A stretch of DNA of 22,808 nucleotides, taken from the NCBI GenBank assembly GCA_045645985.1, contig JAZRJV010000059.1, positions 1 to 22,808 of the forward strand, given 5' to 3'. Made by a program: the position numbers and the translations under genes. The notes under the pieces are model-generated. The model was given only the letters and a program-made list of their open reading frames with translations, did not search any database and was not told the DNA's origin. Source of the DNA: RGIG9060 sp045645985. Lineage in GTDB: Bacteria; Spirochaetota; Spirochaetia; Treponematales; Treponemataceae. This document shows, one piece after another, positions 8,074 through 15,362 of this stretch. Within the stretch, counting starts at the first letter, position 1, and each line of letters opens with the position of its first letter.

Positions 8074-8982
8074 TTATACTACAGTTTTCATTTCATCGCT
8101 TAAAGAAATTTTAAAATTAAAACTAATCCAATTAAAAATTGAAATTCCATATTTGTTACATAAGTTTACTTTTTTTTGCTTTGAAAATATTTGTTTTATT
8201 TTTTTTGAAAATAAATTTTCTTTTTTAGGCATATTTGATTTTGAATAATCATCAGTTATTGGAGTTGTGTCTTTGGGTTTGTCTAAATGATATTTTTCTA
8301 AAAGTTCATTGCTCATAAAAGATGCAAAACTATTTGTGTAATAATCATTTGATTCAGTTTTATTTTTTACAATCAAATCATTTTCAGGGTTTTCTGTGTT
8401 GTATAAAAATTCAAATTGTGGTTTTAGTAATTTATTTTTACAAATTTTATGAAGTATGCAAGCTGTATTATATGCATCTGCAAGAGCTGTATGCACAGTT
8501 CCTATAAATTTGCTATTTGATAATTCTATTGCAGATTGAAGTGAAATTGTTGTTTTGGCGCAAATTAAATTTGAAAATGTTTTTTGTAAGTCAACGAATG
8601 TTTTTAAATTATCTTGTAAATCAGTTCTGTGTTTTGCTTTTATATGAAGTTCATTCCATAGTTGTTTGTAATCACTAGAACTCCAGCAATATGTGGTTAT
8701 TTCGTTATCTCCAATCCAATAATTGTACTTATCAAGAACAGTTATAAAATCATCTGCATTTTCTATCATAGATTGATTTATACCTGTTAAATTTTCTATC
8801 GTAGGAGTTATGTTGCTAAAACTAGGTTTTACAAATGATGAAAATTCGCTAATAAAATTGTAATTTTCATCAAGCATTACAGCACCAATTTGTATTACTT
8901 CGTTTCGTAATCCTTTACAAAGATTTCTTTGCTTTTTTGATAATTCACTCATTTCTAAATCAACGCATACAAATCTTTTCAT
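8074..8982 (-). CDS. DEDDh 3'-5' exonuclease (DnaQ/RNase T-like)
   Basis: This 302-residue protein has an N-terminal exonuclease domain of about 180 residues. D8 and E10 lie in VCVDLEM (Exo I), D104 in SSSDYKQLW (Exo II), and H164 and D169 in HTALADAYNTA (Exo III), completing the DEDDh metal site. EVIQIGAVM is the usual second strand. Residues 190-302 are low-complexity and lysine-rich with no recognised domain. Family members trim 3' ends of DNA or RNA. Start choice: AAAGGTG precedes the ATG. A short reading frame overlaps its start by 23 nt. DnaQ-like exonucleases assist prespacer trimming in some CRISPR systems. The gene is on the same strand as cas12a, but here the link is only proximity. 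Confidence 0.88.
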   Translation of the reverse strand: MKRFVCVDLEMSELSKKQRNLCKGLRNEVIQIGAVMLDENYNFISEFSSFVKPSFSNITPTIENLTGINQSMIENADDFITVLDKYNYWIGDNEITTYCWSSSDYKQLWNELHIKAKHRTDLQDNLKTFVDLQKTFSNLICAKTTISLQSAIELSNSKFIGTVHTALADAYNTACILHKICKNKLLKPQFEFLYNTENPENDLIVKNKTESNDYYTNSFASFMSNELLEKYHLDKPKDTTPITDDYSKSNMPKKENLFSKKIKQIFSKQKKVNLCNKYGISIFNWISFNFKISLSDEMKTVV

Positions 8983-9109
8983 TTTTCACACCTTTAAATT
9001 TATTGCTATAAATATTTCTCCAAAAGATATACATGTTTGTATCCCATCTAAATTTAAGCATCATCTGAATAATGTATGTTTTGTCCAAAGAAGAATATAA
9101 ATTCTGCAT
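8960..9109 (-). CDS. Possible 49-residue small protein upstream of the exonuclease
   Basis: A reading frame begins MQNLYSSLDKTY and ends inside the first codons of the exonuclease gene. The reason to keep it is its start: GGGAGGG lies 5 nt before the ATG, and a TATTAT-type -10 and a palindromic operator lie upstream. It could be a genuine small protein, or a leader that couples translation to the exonuclease through the 23-nt overlap. No family is recognised. The peptide is rich in aromatic and basic residues with no signal peptide or membrane segment. Absence of homologues would leave it doubtful. Confidence 0.4.
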   Translation of the reverse strand: MQNLYSSLDKTYIIQMMLKFRWDTNMYIFWRNIYSNKFKGVKNEKICMR

Positions 9110-9145
9110 TTTGCCCTCCCTATAATAACATTTTACTATAAGGTG

Positions 9146-9164
9146 TGTGTCATCTAACGACACA
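9146..9164. promoter_or_regulatory. Palindromic operator candidate upstream of the exonuclease unit
   Basis: TGTGTC and GACACA arms flank a 7-nt centre. The right half, TAACGACACAC, is identical over 11 nt to the site upstream of mcrB at 14309-14319. It sits just upstream of -10-like sequences (TATAGT, TATTAT on the minus strand) for the small reading frame and exonuclease. A shared regulator, probably the WYL protein at 14318-15307, is inferred. Confidence 0.55.
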
Positions 9165-9210
9165 CCCGCAAAAAAAAGTGAAAAAAAAGATATTTTTTGT
9201 ATGCGACATT

Positions 9211-9870
9211 TTAATCTTTGAAAAATCCAAATTTAAAAAGTGTTTCTTTGTATAAGTGAATGTTATAAATTTTTCGTATAAAAAAATATTCTGCAATTAA
9301 ATCTTGTTTGCTACTTTTTGATAATGCAAATCCTGCTCGTGTTAATAAATCTTTTGCTTCTTCATAGGATAGTTGCATAGAAAGACAAAGTAAAATTACA
9401 GTATCTTTTGTTGGCCGATAATCTTTGTTGCTACGGATTTTTGAAAAATGCCTTCTGTCGATATTTGCTTTTTTGTAAACTTCAACTTCGCTTAAATTTT
9501 TTGTTCGGATGATTTCTAGCAGTTTGTCTGAAAATGATGAATCTACATTTTTTAAAATTTCAGAAAGTTCTTCTTCTTCACTTGATGAAAAATTTTGTAT
9601 TGGAAAATAATCTGTTTGAAATAAAATTTTTCCTTCGGATGAATTTTCATTTTCATTTTTTTGAGGTTCGAAATTTTTATATTCTTTTTCGAGTTTTTGT
9701 TTTTCTTCTTGTGTTGGTTCTTTGTAAAATCTTGTTAAAAAATCATCAATGCCAGAAAATAAAAGATTTTTTACATATGTTAATTCTTCTTGTATTTGAG
9801 ATAATTTATTTTCTAAATTTGCAATTTGATTTTCTTTTTGTTCAATTTTTTTCTTTGCTGAAAAAAACAT
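9211..9870 (-). CDS. Coiled-coil protein with C-terminal helix-turn-helix domain
   Basis: This 219-residue protein has two parts. Residues 1-45 are a heptad-rich coiled coil (IEQKENQIANLENKL and following). After an acidic, low-complexity linker, residues about 112-219 form a helical domain that looks like an XRE-type DNA- or protein-binding fold, with conserved-looking text such as EVYKKANIDRRHFSKIR and LLTRAGFALSKSSKQD. I recognise this C-terminal pattern from bacterial proteins where it follows unrelated N-terminal domains, but I cannot name a function. The gene follows mcrC after 12 nt and likely belongs to the same transcript, so it may be an accessory or regulator of the restriction system. 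The ribosome site (GAGG) is weak and close, consistent with coupling. A T-rich stretch follows without a clear terminator hairpin. Confidence 0.6.
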   Translation of the reverse strand: MFFSAKKKIEQKENQIANLENKLSQIQEELTYVKNLLFSGIDDFLTRFYKEPTQEEKQKLEKEYKNFEPQKNENENSSEGKILFQTDYFPIQNFSSSEEEELSEILKNVDSSFSDKLLEIIRTKNLSEVEVYKKANIDRRHFSKIRSNKDYRPTKDTVILLCLSMQLSYEEAKDLLTRAGFALSKSSKQDLIAEYFFIRKIYNIHLYKETLFKFGFFKD

Positions 9871-9882
9871 AATGCCTCGCTT

Positions 9883-11478
9883 TTAAGTGTTGTTAGAAAA
9901 TGAAATTATTTTTTCAATAAAATCCTTTTCAATATTTTTCATTTTATCACAAAAGTCAGAATAATTGGAAATATTATTTTTGGGAATTTTTATTCCGTAG
10001 GTTGAAATTGTTCCACCAAGGTTTGCAAGTTTATATGTGCTTATTTCGACTTCGCTCAATAGCCTTGTTTCATTTTCAGTCGACTTGTCAGTAAGCACAG
10101 TCTGTCGGTCAGTGAGCGTAGTCGAACTGAACGGAAAAATAAATCCACCTCGGGAAATTTTCATTGTGTGCATGTACGAAATTATTTGATATAAATCATC
10201 TCGGTAAAAACCGTTTTCAAGATGTTTGTATTTTGCATCAAGAATAATTCCGTCATCATTTTGTTTATCATCGTTATTTGATTTTGAATTTTCACGATAA
10301 AAATCTGGATAGATTCTGCGATAGCAATTTGAAAATGAATTTGTTTCATCATCATCTTTTGAATTATCAAAAAGTCTGATTCCACCTTTACGGTCTTTGT
10401 TTGTTGGATGAATAAATTTATTTTGAAAATTTTTTGAATCACATAAAATTGTAGCAAGATATTCTTCCCAAAGCCACGCACCATCAAAAAGGATTCCGTA
10501 AACAGGAGAATTGCTTTGTGAATATTGCATTTTACAATGTGTCAAAATCATCATGCAAAGTTTTTGTAATGGTTTATAATCATTGTAGTAAGGATGAGTT
10601 TCTGGTTTCAAATTTTTGTGAATAATTTTTTCTCTTGCATGAACTGAATATGTTTCTTGAGTTGCTTCTGTAATTTGTCTTACTGCAAGAATTGTATCTG
10701 AATCAGTTGATAAAATATTTTTTCCAAGATTTTTTTGTTTTATAAATTCAATGGTATGACGAATAAGTTGTGTTATGTAATTATCCCTTGAATATTCTCG
10801 TGAATTATATGCAACCTTTCCGTTAAATGGTGTGTTGTATTTTATGTGCCGATTTATATCAATTACGCCTTTGACATTTGAATCATTTTTTTTGTAAGTT
10901 CGATATTTTCTAAGTAAGCCTTGCTTCAATGCTTTTTTTAACAAATGAGGAAAAATTAAATATATAAAATCAAAACCATCATTTTTGCTATGAGTATAAT
11001 TTAAATTAAAAAGATTTATATTAAAAACTTTTTCTAACATATAGTGAAGAAAATTATCTTGTTTATTTTTCTCTACATTTTCTGTAAATCGAGAACGAAT
11101 TTCAACTTGTGTTCCATGATTTTGTTTTCCGTTAAAACCAATAAATCCCATCAAGTTACCAGTTTTAATTTTTACATTGTCTACATTTTCAATTTTATTA
11201 TCCTGAGAATATTTTGGACTTCCAACTAAATCTAAAATTGTAAGTTCTTCAATTCTATCATTATTTGTATTTAAACAATCTGGAAAAACAAGCAAACTTG
11301 ATTCTTTTGTACAAAGTTCTTTTAAAGTTTTTCCAGATACAGTTTGTAAATCTTCGTAAACATGAATTTGAGATTGCAAAAAAAATTCTTCAGATGTATT
11401 GGTCGCATTTTGAAAAAGACTTGCAAGAGTAGGTGAGCTTGAACTATTATTGTCGGTTAAAGTGATGTGTCGTGGCAT
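9883..11478 (-). CDS. mcrC: McrC-type restriction nuclease subunit
   Basis: This 531-residue McrC-family protein supplies the nuclease for an McrBC-type modification-dependent restriction complex. The PD-(D/E)XK site is visible as RIYPDF (D392) followed by ILDAKYK (D414, K416), with WLWEEYL at 336-341 upstream. The N-terminal 200 residues are the McrB-binding and DNA-contact part expected for the family. It is longer than classical E. coli McrC, like many stand-alone McrC homologues. AGAGGA lies 7 nt before the ATG. The gene follows the BRO/DinD-like gene by 10 nt. About residues 449-478 are encoded by a palindromic repeat element that keeps the frame; this lies after the catalytic site, so activity may be preserved. 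Target modification cannot be predicted. Confidence 0.9.
   Translation of the reverse strand: MPRHITLTDNNSSSSPTLASLFQNATNTSEEFFLQSQIHVYEDLQTVSGKTLKELCTKESSLLVFPDCLNTNNDRIEELTILDLVGSPKYSQDNKIENVDNVKIKTGNLMGFIGFNGKQNHGTQVEIRSRFTENVEKNKQDNFLHYMLEKVFNINLFNLNYTHSKNDGFDFIYLIFPHLLKKALKQGLLRKYRTYKKNDSNVKGVIDINRHIKYNTPFNGKVAYNSREYSRDNYITQLIRHTIEFIKQKNLGKNILSTDSDTILAVRQITEATQETYSVHAREKIIHKNLKPETHPYYNDYKPLQKLCMMILTHCKMQYSQSNSPVYGILFDGAWLWEEYLATILCDSKNFQNKFIHPTNKDRKGGIRLFDNSKDDDETNSFSNCYRRIYPDFYRENSKSNNDDKQNDDGIILDAKYKHLENGFYRDDLYQIISYMHTMKISRGGFIFPFSSTTLTDRQTVLTDKSTENETRLLSEVEISTYKLANLGGTISTYGIKIPKNNISNYSDFCDKMKNIEKDFIEKIISFSNNT
10045..10133. repeat. Palindromic repeat element inside mcrC
   Basis: Arms TTCGACTTCGCTCAAT (10045-10060) and AGTGAGCGTAGTCGAA (10111-10126) pair at 14 of 16 positions. 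Between them a related degenerate copy, GTCAGTAAGCACAGTC (10088-10103), parallels GTCAGTGAGCGTAGTC (10108-10123). The base composition is GC-richer than the flanking DNA. It resembles short intergenic REP-like repeats carrying a GAGCGNAGTCGAA core, here in a coding sequence. Confidence 0.7.
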
Positions 11479-11488
11479 GATTTGTCCT

Positions 11489-12334
11489 CTATTTTCCCTC
11501 TATTCCTTTAACATCTTTTACATCAAGCAAAGTTTTATCTTCTGCATTTAAAGGTGAAATTACAGATTTCCCAATCCGTTCTTCAATATCAACACGGGCA
11601 TTCTTTGCGACAGTACCACCTTCTTTTGCAACTTGTAGATTTTCTGAAAAAGTTTCTGGTTCTTTTGATTTTGAAATTGCTGTTGTTGTAACTTCGGCAA
11701 GCATATTCAATACAAGTTCGATATTTGTCATATTATCGCGTAAGTTTTCTTTTTTTAGACCTTTTAGTTCTTTATAATCTTTTACAGATAAACCACTCCA
11801 AGCCTTTGTCATCTCATTTGTTAAGATTGCATAATCTTTTTCTTTATCAATTCCCCGTGCCTTCCATTCGTCTGTAAGTTCTTTTCGCATTTCAATTGTT
11901 TGCAATCGCTGATTTATCCAATTTTCTGTGTATCCTTTTGCACGATAAAAATCAGCACCACGCAAAATTGCTTTTTCAGGGTCAGCAATTTCATCAAGAC
12001 GCTCCGAGCCAACTTGCGCTAACCACAATTTAAAAGGCTCTGCTTTTGAAGAAGGAATTGATTGAATAAGACGAAGAATGCCTGCGGTATTCGCTGCTTG
12101 AATTTCTCTGAGTTTTCCATCTTTTCCTACCATTTTAACTAGGGTACAAATTGTACCCCAGTTGGAATTTAATTCCAAATCCCGAGAACGCATTTTTTTT
12201 AGATACTGTTTTGCATCTTTACTTTCAGTCAAAACTTCAATTACATCAACAACAGAAAAATACCATTCTTCTTGTTCTGCATCCCAATGAGAACGAACAA
12301 CTTTATTTTCAAATAATTTTATTTTATTTTCCAT
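11489..12334 (-). CDS. BRO-N / DinD-like protein within the McrBC operon
   Basis: This 281-residue protein has an N-terminal BRO-type domain (about residues 5-115; WYFSVVDVIEVLTESKDAKQY, WGTICTLVKM, AANTAGILRLIQSIPS) like phage antirepressors. Its C-terminal region (YAILTNEMTKAWSGLSVKDY through GGTVAKNARVDIEERIGKSV) resembles E. coli DinD, a DNA-damage-induced protein reported to inhibit RecA. The gene is 3 nt after mcrB and 10 nt before mcrC, with a GGAGAG ribosome site, so it is translated with them. Related DinD and RhuM genes are often found inside type I restriction operons. A role in control or damage signalling of the restriction system is inferred, not shown. It appears intact. Confidence 0.85.
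   Translation of the reverse strand: MENKIKLFENKVVRSHWDAEQEEWYFSVVDVIEVLTESKDAKQYLKKMRSRDLELNSNWGTICTLVKMVGKDGKLREIQAANTAGILRLIQSIPSSKAEPFKLWLAQVGSERLDEIADPEKAILRGADFYRAKGYTENWINQRLQTIEMRKELTDEWKARGIDKEKDYAILTNEMTKAWSGLSVKDYKELKGLKKENLRDNMTNIELVLNMLAEVTTTAISKSKEPETFSENLQVAKEGGTVAKNARVDIEERIGKSVISPLNAEDKTLLDVKDVKGIEGK
12142..12178. repeat. Two adjacent 17-bp palindromes within the BRO/DinD-like gene
   Basis: GGGTACAA-A-TTGTACCC (12142-12158) and TTGGAATT-T-AATTCCAA (12162-12178) are both perfect 8-bp inverted repeats around one central base, separated by 3 bp. They are coding (residues near LNSNWGTICTLV). Chance is possible for each alone. Two in tandem is unusual and may mark an intragenic operator or hairpin. 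Confidence 0.6.
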
Positions 12335-12337
12335 AGA

Positions 12338-14218
12338 TTACTCTCCGTCTTTCATTTCATATTCCTCATCATACACCTTTTTCAACTCGGTAATCTTTGA
12401 TTCGTTTCCGCTTCCTCGCAAATATTCAGTCAAAATGCCTTTGATGTGATATTCCCAAAGTTTGCCAAAAACCCCATCGTAATTGTTTAACTTCAAGAAA
12501 TAACTTCCTCCGATGTGATATGCTTCGTTTAAGCCGTCAATTTCAGATATTGCATTGTTTAAGTTTTTCATTCGGCATTTTGCCTTATCTGCAAGTTCTG
12601 CTGAAAGTTCACTATCAAGCATATCTACAGTATCAGACGCTTTTACTTCTATCCAAGAAAAACGACGACGGAATGCAAAATCCATTGATTCAACGCTTCG
12701 GTCAATATCGTTCATTGTACCGATGATGTACACATTTTCTGGGATGAAAAATCCTTTTTGAAATTCTCCACTTGTTACAAGATTTTGATATTGAGTTGCT
12801 ATTCGTCCCTTTTCACCACGATAACCTGGATCTATACAATAAAAAAGTTCACCAAAGATTTTTGCAACTTCTCCACGATTGATTTCGTCGATGATGAATA
12901 CGAAGTTTTTAAGTGGGATTTTTTCAGCAGTTTCTGACTTTAATATTTGTTTTTGTCTAATTTCTTTACATAAAACAAAAAGATAAGAATCTTCTTGTCT
13001 GTGATTTTTGCGTTTAAATATTGAAATCAAGTCTTTTACTTTTTCTAATTTTACATCAGATAATAAAATTTGATGAATATCTGATATAGATAATTTTAAC
13101 TCACTTGTTTTTTCATTTGAAGGGATACTAATTGTAATAAAATTTTCATCAATAGATTTTATTTTAAATTCATTTTCTGTTGATGAAGTTTTAAATTTTG
13201 TTTCATTTTCATAAATCTCATTTAAAAATGAATTTACTAAATTTTGAACATCATTTTCTTTTGTTATCTCCTCCACACTCTTTCTACTATCCACCAAATT
13301 TTTCAACGCCTTTTCACAAAACGCCTTAAACACGCCGTCTTTTCTTTTAAAACCGATTTGGTCAGAACCATCAACCTGCTTTGGACGCAAACCTTCAACA
13401 AAATCAGTGTAATCATAAGACGGATGAAACTGCACAAATCCGATATTATCATCTTCACAGCCTAATTCTTTCGCAATCTGCTTTGCCATAAAAGTTTTTC
13501 CAGTTCCTGGCGCACCGGTGAGAATTACATTTTTAGTTGCTAAAAGAGTATCTTTTATTTCATTGAGTTTTTCTTCGTATTTTGTCATTTGTGAGTCTCC
13601 TTGAATATAATTTTTACCTTTCTCTTTATACTCTGGCTGAGGTATATTCTGTCCAAATTGTTCATTTATTAGATTTATGACACCTGTTGAATGGGCTTGT
13701 TGCATTTGTGTCATTATTGACGAATATTCTATACAATCTTTGCAAAAATCAAGAATACTTGGCATTAATTTTTCAGAATATTTTTCTGCCCACAATTTTG
13801 GATTGATATTGAATTGTAATGAATTATGCCATAATATTTCTGTTGGTATTTTTTCTAATTCTTCATAAGTTTTGGGATTATAATTAGATGCCATCAATTC
13901 TTTTGAATCTTCTTTATGAAAAAAAACATTTTCTAAAAATTCATCTATAAATTCTTTGCCTAACTTTAAAAAAGTTTCTCTCCAACACATTACACGAAGT
14001 CTTTCATTTCGTATGTTAAGAATGTATCTTGCACCACAATTTACTCTGATAAAATCATTACTTAAATTTACATTCCAGTTTGTATTGTTCATTTTTGATG
14101 CAAATTTTGCACATTCTGCAATAGAATTTAGATAACTATTTCTAATATTTTCATCAGGAAATAATTTTTCTATGTGTTCTTTTGTTTTTTCTAAATTAAA
14201 TCTAAAATCTTTTCCCAT
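12338..14218 (-). CDS. mcrB: McrB-type AAA+ GTPase of a modification-dependent restriction system
   Basis: This 626-residue protein has a non-motor N-terminal part (about 1-205) likely to bind modified DNA, followed by an AAA+ motor. Walker A is GAPGTGKT at 235-242 and Walker B is FIIDEINRGEVAK. The McrB signature NVYIIGTMNDIDRSVESMDFAFRRRFSW-type segment, with MNxxD and the arginine finger region, follows. It forms the ring that powers DNA translocation for McrC. The N-terminal domain is not one I can match to a known reader fold. The ATG at 14218 has AGGAG 7 nt upstream, so the TTG two codons earlier is rejected. An internal, well-placed start at 13588 could give a 416-residue motor-only form. 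A lysine-rich insertion lies between Walker A and B (about 305-410). It heads the mcrB-BRO-mcrC operon. Confidence 0.92.
   Translation of the reverse strand: MGKDFRFNLEKTKEHIEKLFPDENIRNSYLNSIAECAKFASKMNNTNWNVNLSNDFIRVNCGARYILNIRNERLRVMCWRETFLKLGKEFIDEFLENVFFHKEDSKELMASNYNPKTYEELEKIPTEILWHNSLQFNINPKLWAEKYSEKLMPSILDFCKDCIEYSSIMTQMQQAHSTGVINLINEQFGQNIPQPEYKEKGKNYIQGDSQMTKYEEKLNEIKDTLLATKNVILTGAPGTGKTFMAKQIAKELGCEDDNIGFVQFHPSYDYTDFVEGLRPKQVDGSDQIGFKRKDGVFKAFCEKALKNLVDSRKSVEEITKENDVQNLVNSFLNEIYENETKFKTSSTENEFKIKSIDENFITISIPSNEKTSELKLSISDIHQILLSDVKLEKVKDLISIFKRKNHRQEDSYLFVLCKEIRQKQILKSETAEKIPLKNFVFIIDEINRGEVAKIFGELFYCIDPGYRGEKGRIATQYQNLVTSGEFQKGFFIPENVYIIGTMNDIDRSVESMDFAFRRRFSWIEVKASDTVDMLDSELSAELADKAKCRMKNLNNAISEIDGLNEAYHIGGSYFLKLNNYDGVFGKLWEYHIKGILTEYLRGSGNESKITELKKVYDEEYEMKDGE
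13586..13602 (-). promoter_or_regulatory. Internal ribosome site and ATG within mcrB
   Basis: On the minus strand AAGGAG (13602-13597) lies 8 nt before an in-frame ATG (13588). The start falls between the N-terminal domain and the AAA+ motor (MTKYEEKLNEIK, 24 residues before Walker A). E. coli mcrB has an internal start that produces a shorter McrB with a regulatory effect. This looks like an equivalent arrangement. Confidence 0.65.
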
Positions 14219-14232
14219 AATCAACTCCTATT

Positions 14233-14262
14233 ATTTTACGCTAAAAATTCGTATAAGTACAA
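14233..14262 (-). promoter_or_regulatory. Candidate promoter of the mcrB operon
   Basis: On the minus strand TTGTAC (14262-14257) and TAAAAT (14238-14233) are separated by 18 bp, placing transcription start near 14226, just before the AGGAG ribosome site. Both hexamers are imperfect. Other pairs in this AT-rich gap are possible. Confidence 0.45.
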
Positions 14263-14298
14263 AATCTGATACAACTTTCCTCATTCTACCACACTACC

Positions 14299-14315
14299 TG
14301 TCGCAAATAACGACA
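14299..14315. promoter_or_regulatory. Palindromic operator candidate upstream of mcrB
   Basis: TGTCG-CAAATAA-CGACA is a perfect 5-bp inverted repeat directly after the WYL gene stop codon and upstream of the mcrB promoter. The extended right half TAACGACACAC recurs at 9156-9166. WYL-family regulators of defence genes bind palindromes of this general kind, so this is the natural candidate site. Confidence 0.6.
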
Positions 14316-14317
14316 CA

Positions 14318-15307
14318 CTAATAAAACTTCTTCATCAATTTTATTTCTTCTTTTAGTTTTTGTTTTAGTTCTGGTGGGTTTAGAACTTTTACATGGCTTC
14401 CAAAAGAAAGTAGCCAATGGAAAGTTTCTTCAATTTGATTTGACATAAAGCTTAAGTAAACGCTGTCATCTTTTTGTTGATAGCATTCTTGATTTACATG
14501 CCAAGTGCGTTCCAAAATGTAAGTGTTTACAGATGAATCAAAAACTAATTCAATTTTTACTGGCTCTTTATCAGAATTCCAAATTCCAAAATCTGTATCG
14601 ATGTGATGGTTAATATCAAAATCATCTTTTACAGAAAATTTATTTTTTAAAATAATTAAATCTTTCATTCTTGAAAGACAGTAAACATTAAATCGATTAT
14701 GAAGATGACAAAATCCAATTACATACCAATTTCCTTTTTGACACAAAACTTTGTATGGATCAAATTTTCGTTTGGTGTATTCTTTTTTGCTAATTGAACG
14801 ATATCCAAATTCTATTGATTTATTTTGACGAATTGCTTTGAACACAGAATTAAAAATTTTTTCAGAAATTTCTGGTAATGGATCTTTGATAAAGTAAACA
14901 TCATTTGTGTTCATGGGGGAATCAATTTCAACTTTGCTAGGAAGTAAATCCATCATTTTTGAAATTATAGATTTAAAAGTTGATTCAAGTGGCGTGTTCT
15001 TGTATTGCTCCATCAAAGGAACAATTGTGTGAACTGCAAAAAGTTCGCCCTCGGTTAGCAACATGCTGTTTATCATAAAAGTTGGATCCGAAAGATACCA
15101 GCCTTTATGTTCTTGGGAATATTCAATTGGAGCATTGTATCTGTCTTTTAAAAATTCAATGTCTCGCATAATTGTACTTCGGGAAATTTCAAATTGCTTT
15201 TGTAATTTTGGTGCGTTAGGATAATTTCCGTTTCTGATAATTTCTAAAATTTGAAAAAGTCTTTGTGTCTTTACTTTGTCTTCTCGACCGCGTTTATTGT
15301 TTGCCAT
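14318..15307 (-). CDS. WYL-domain transcriptional regulator (HTH_11-WYL)
   Basis: This 329-residue regulator has an N-terminal winged helix-turn-helix (about 12-65; TQRLFQILEIIRNGNYPNAP, SRSTIMRDIEFLKDRYNAPI). A WYL domain with GNWYVIGFCHLHNRFNVYCLSRM follows, then a C-terminal WCX-type extension. WYL proteins sense ligands such as nucleic acids or nucleotides, and the BrxR and CapW members control phage-defence operons. It is encoded immediately upstream of mcrB on the same strand, which fits a regulator of the restriction genes. I chose the ATG at 15307: it has no ribosome site, but a TATAAT lies exactly 6 nt upstream, suggesting leaderless mRNA. A CACA-ATA-TGTG palindrome lies between its -35 and -10 and could be an autoregulatory operator. 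Confidence 0.9.
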   Translation of the reverse strand: MANNKRGREDKVKTQRLFQILEIIRNGNYPNAPKLQKQFEISRSTIMRDIEFLKDRYNAPIEYSQEHKGWYLSDPTFMINSMLLTEGELFAVHTIVPLMEQYKNTPLESTFKSIISKMMDLLPSKVEIDSPMNTNDVYFIKDPLPEISEKIFNSVFKAIRQNKSIEFGYRSISKKEYTKRKFDPYKVLCQKGNWYVIGFCHLHNRFNVYCLSRMKDLIILKNKFSVKDDFDINHHIDTDFGIWNSDKEPVKIELVFDSSVNTYILERTWHVNQECYQQKDDSVYLSFMSNQIEETFHWLLSFGSHVKVLNPPELKQKLKEEIKLMKKFY

Positions 15308-15313
15308 AAATTT

Positions 15314-15341
15314 ATTATAACACACAATATGTGATTTTCAA
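15314..15341 (-). promoter_or_regulatory. Promoter of the WYL regulator, likely leaderless
   Basis: On the minus strand TTGAAA (15341-15336), a 16-bp spacer and TATAAT (15319-15314) precede the ATG by 6 nt. Transcription would start at or next to the A of the ATG. The spacer contains CACATATTGTG, an imperfect palindrome that could bind the regulator itself. Confidence 0.65.
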
Positions 15342-15362
15342 AAGTTAATAATTTAATTTGAT

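Noticed and set aside
8074..8982. DnaQ-like exonuclease as a CRISPR adaptation protein
   Set aside because: It is separated from cas12a by the SIMPL gene and has its own upstream operator. Proximity alone is too weak for an assignment.
9167..9200. Intrinsic terminator after the coiled-coil/HTH gene
   Set aside because: The region is rich in T on the minus strand but has no convincing GC-containing stem.
10182..10487. 101-residue frame within mcrC
   Set aside because: It is a same-strand shadow of the catalytic part of McrC, with no ribosome site and low-complexity content.
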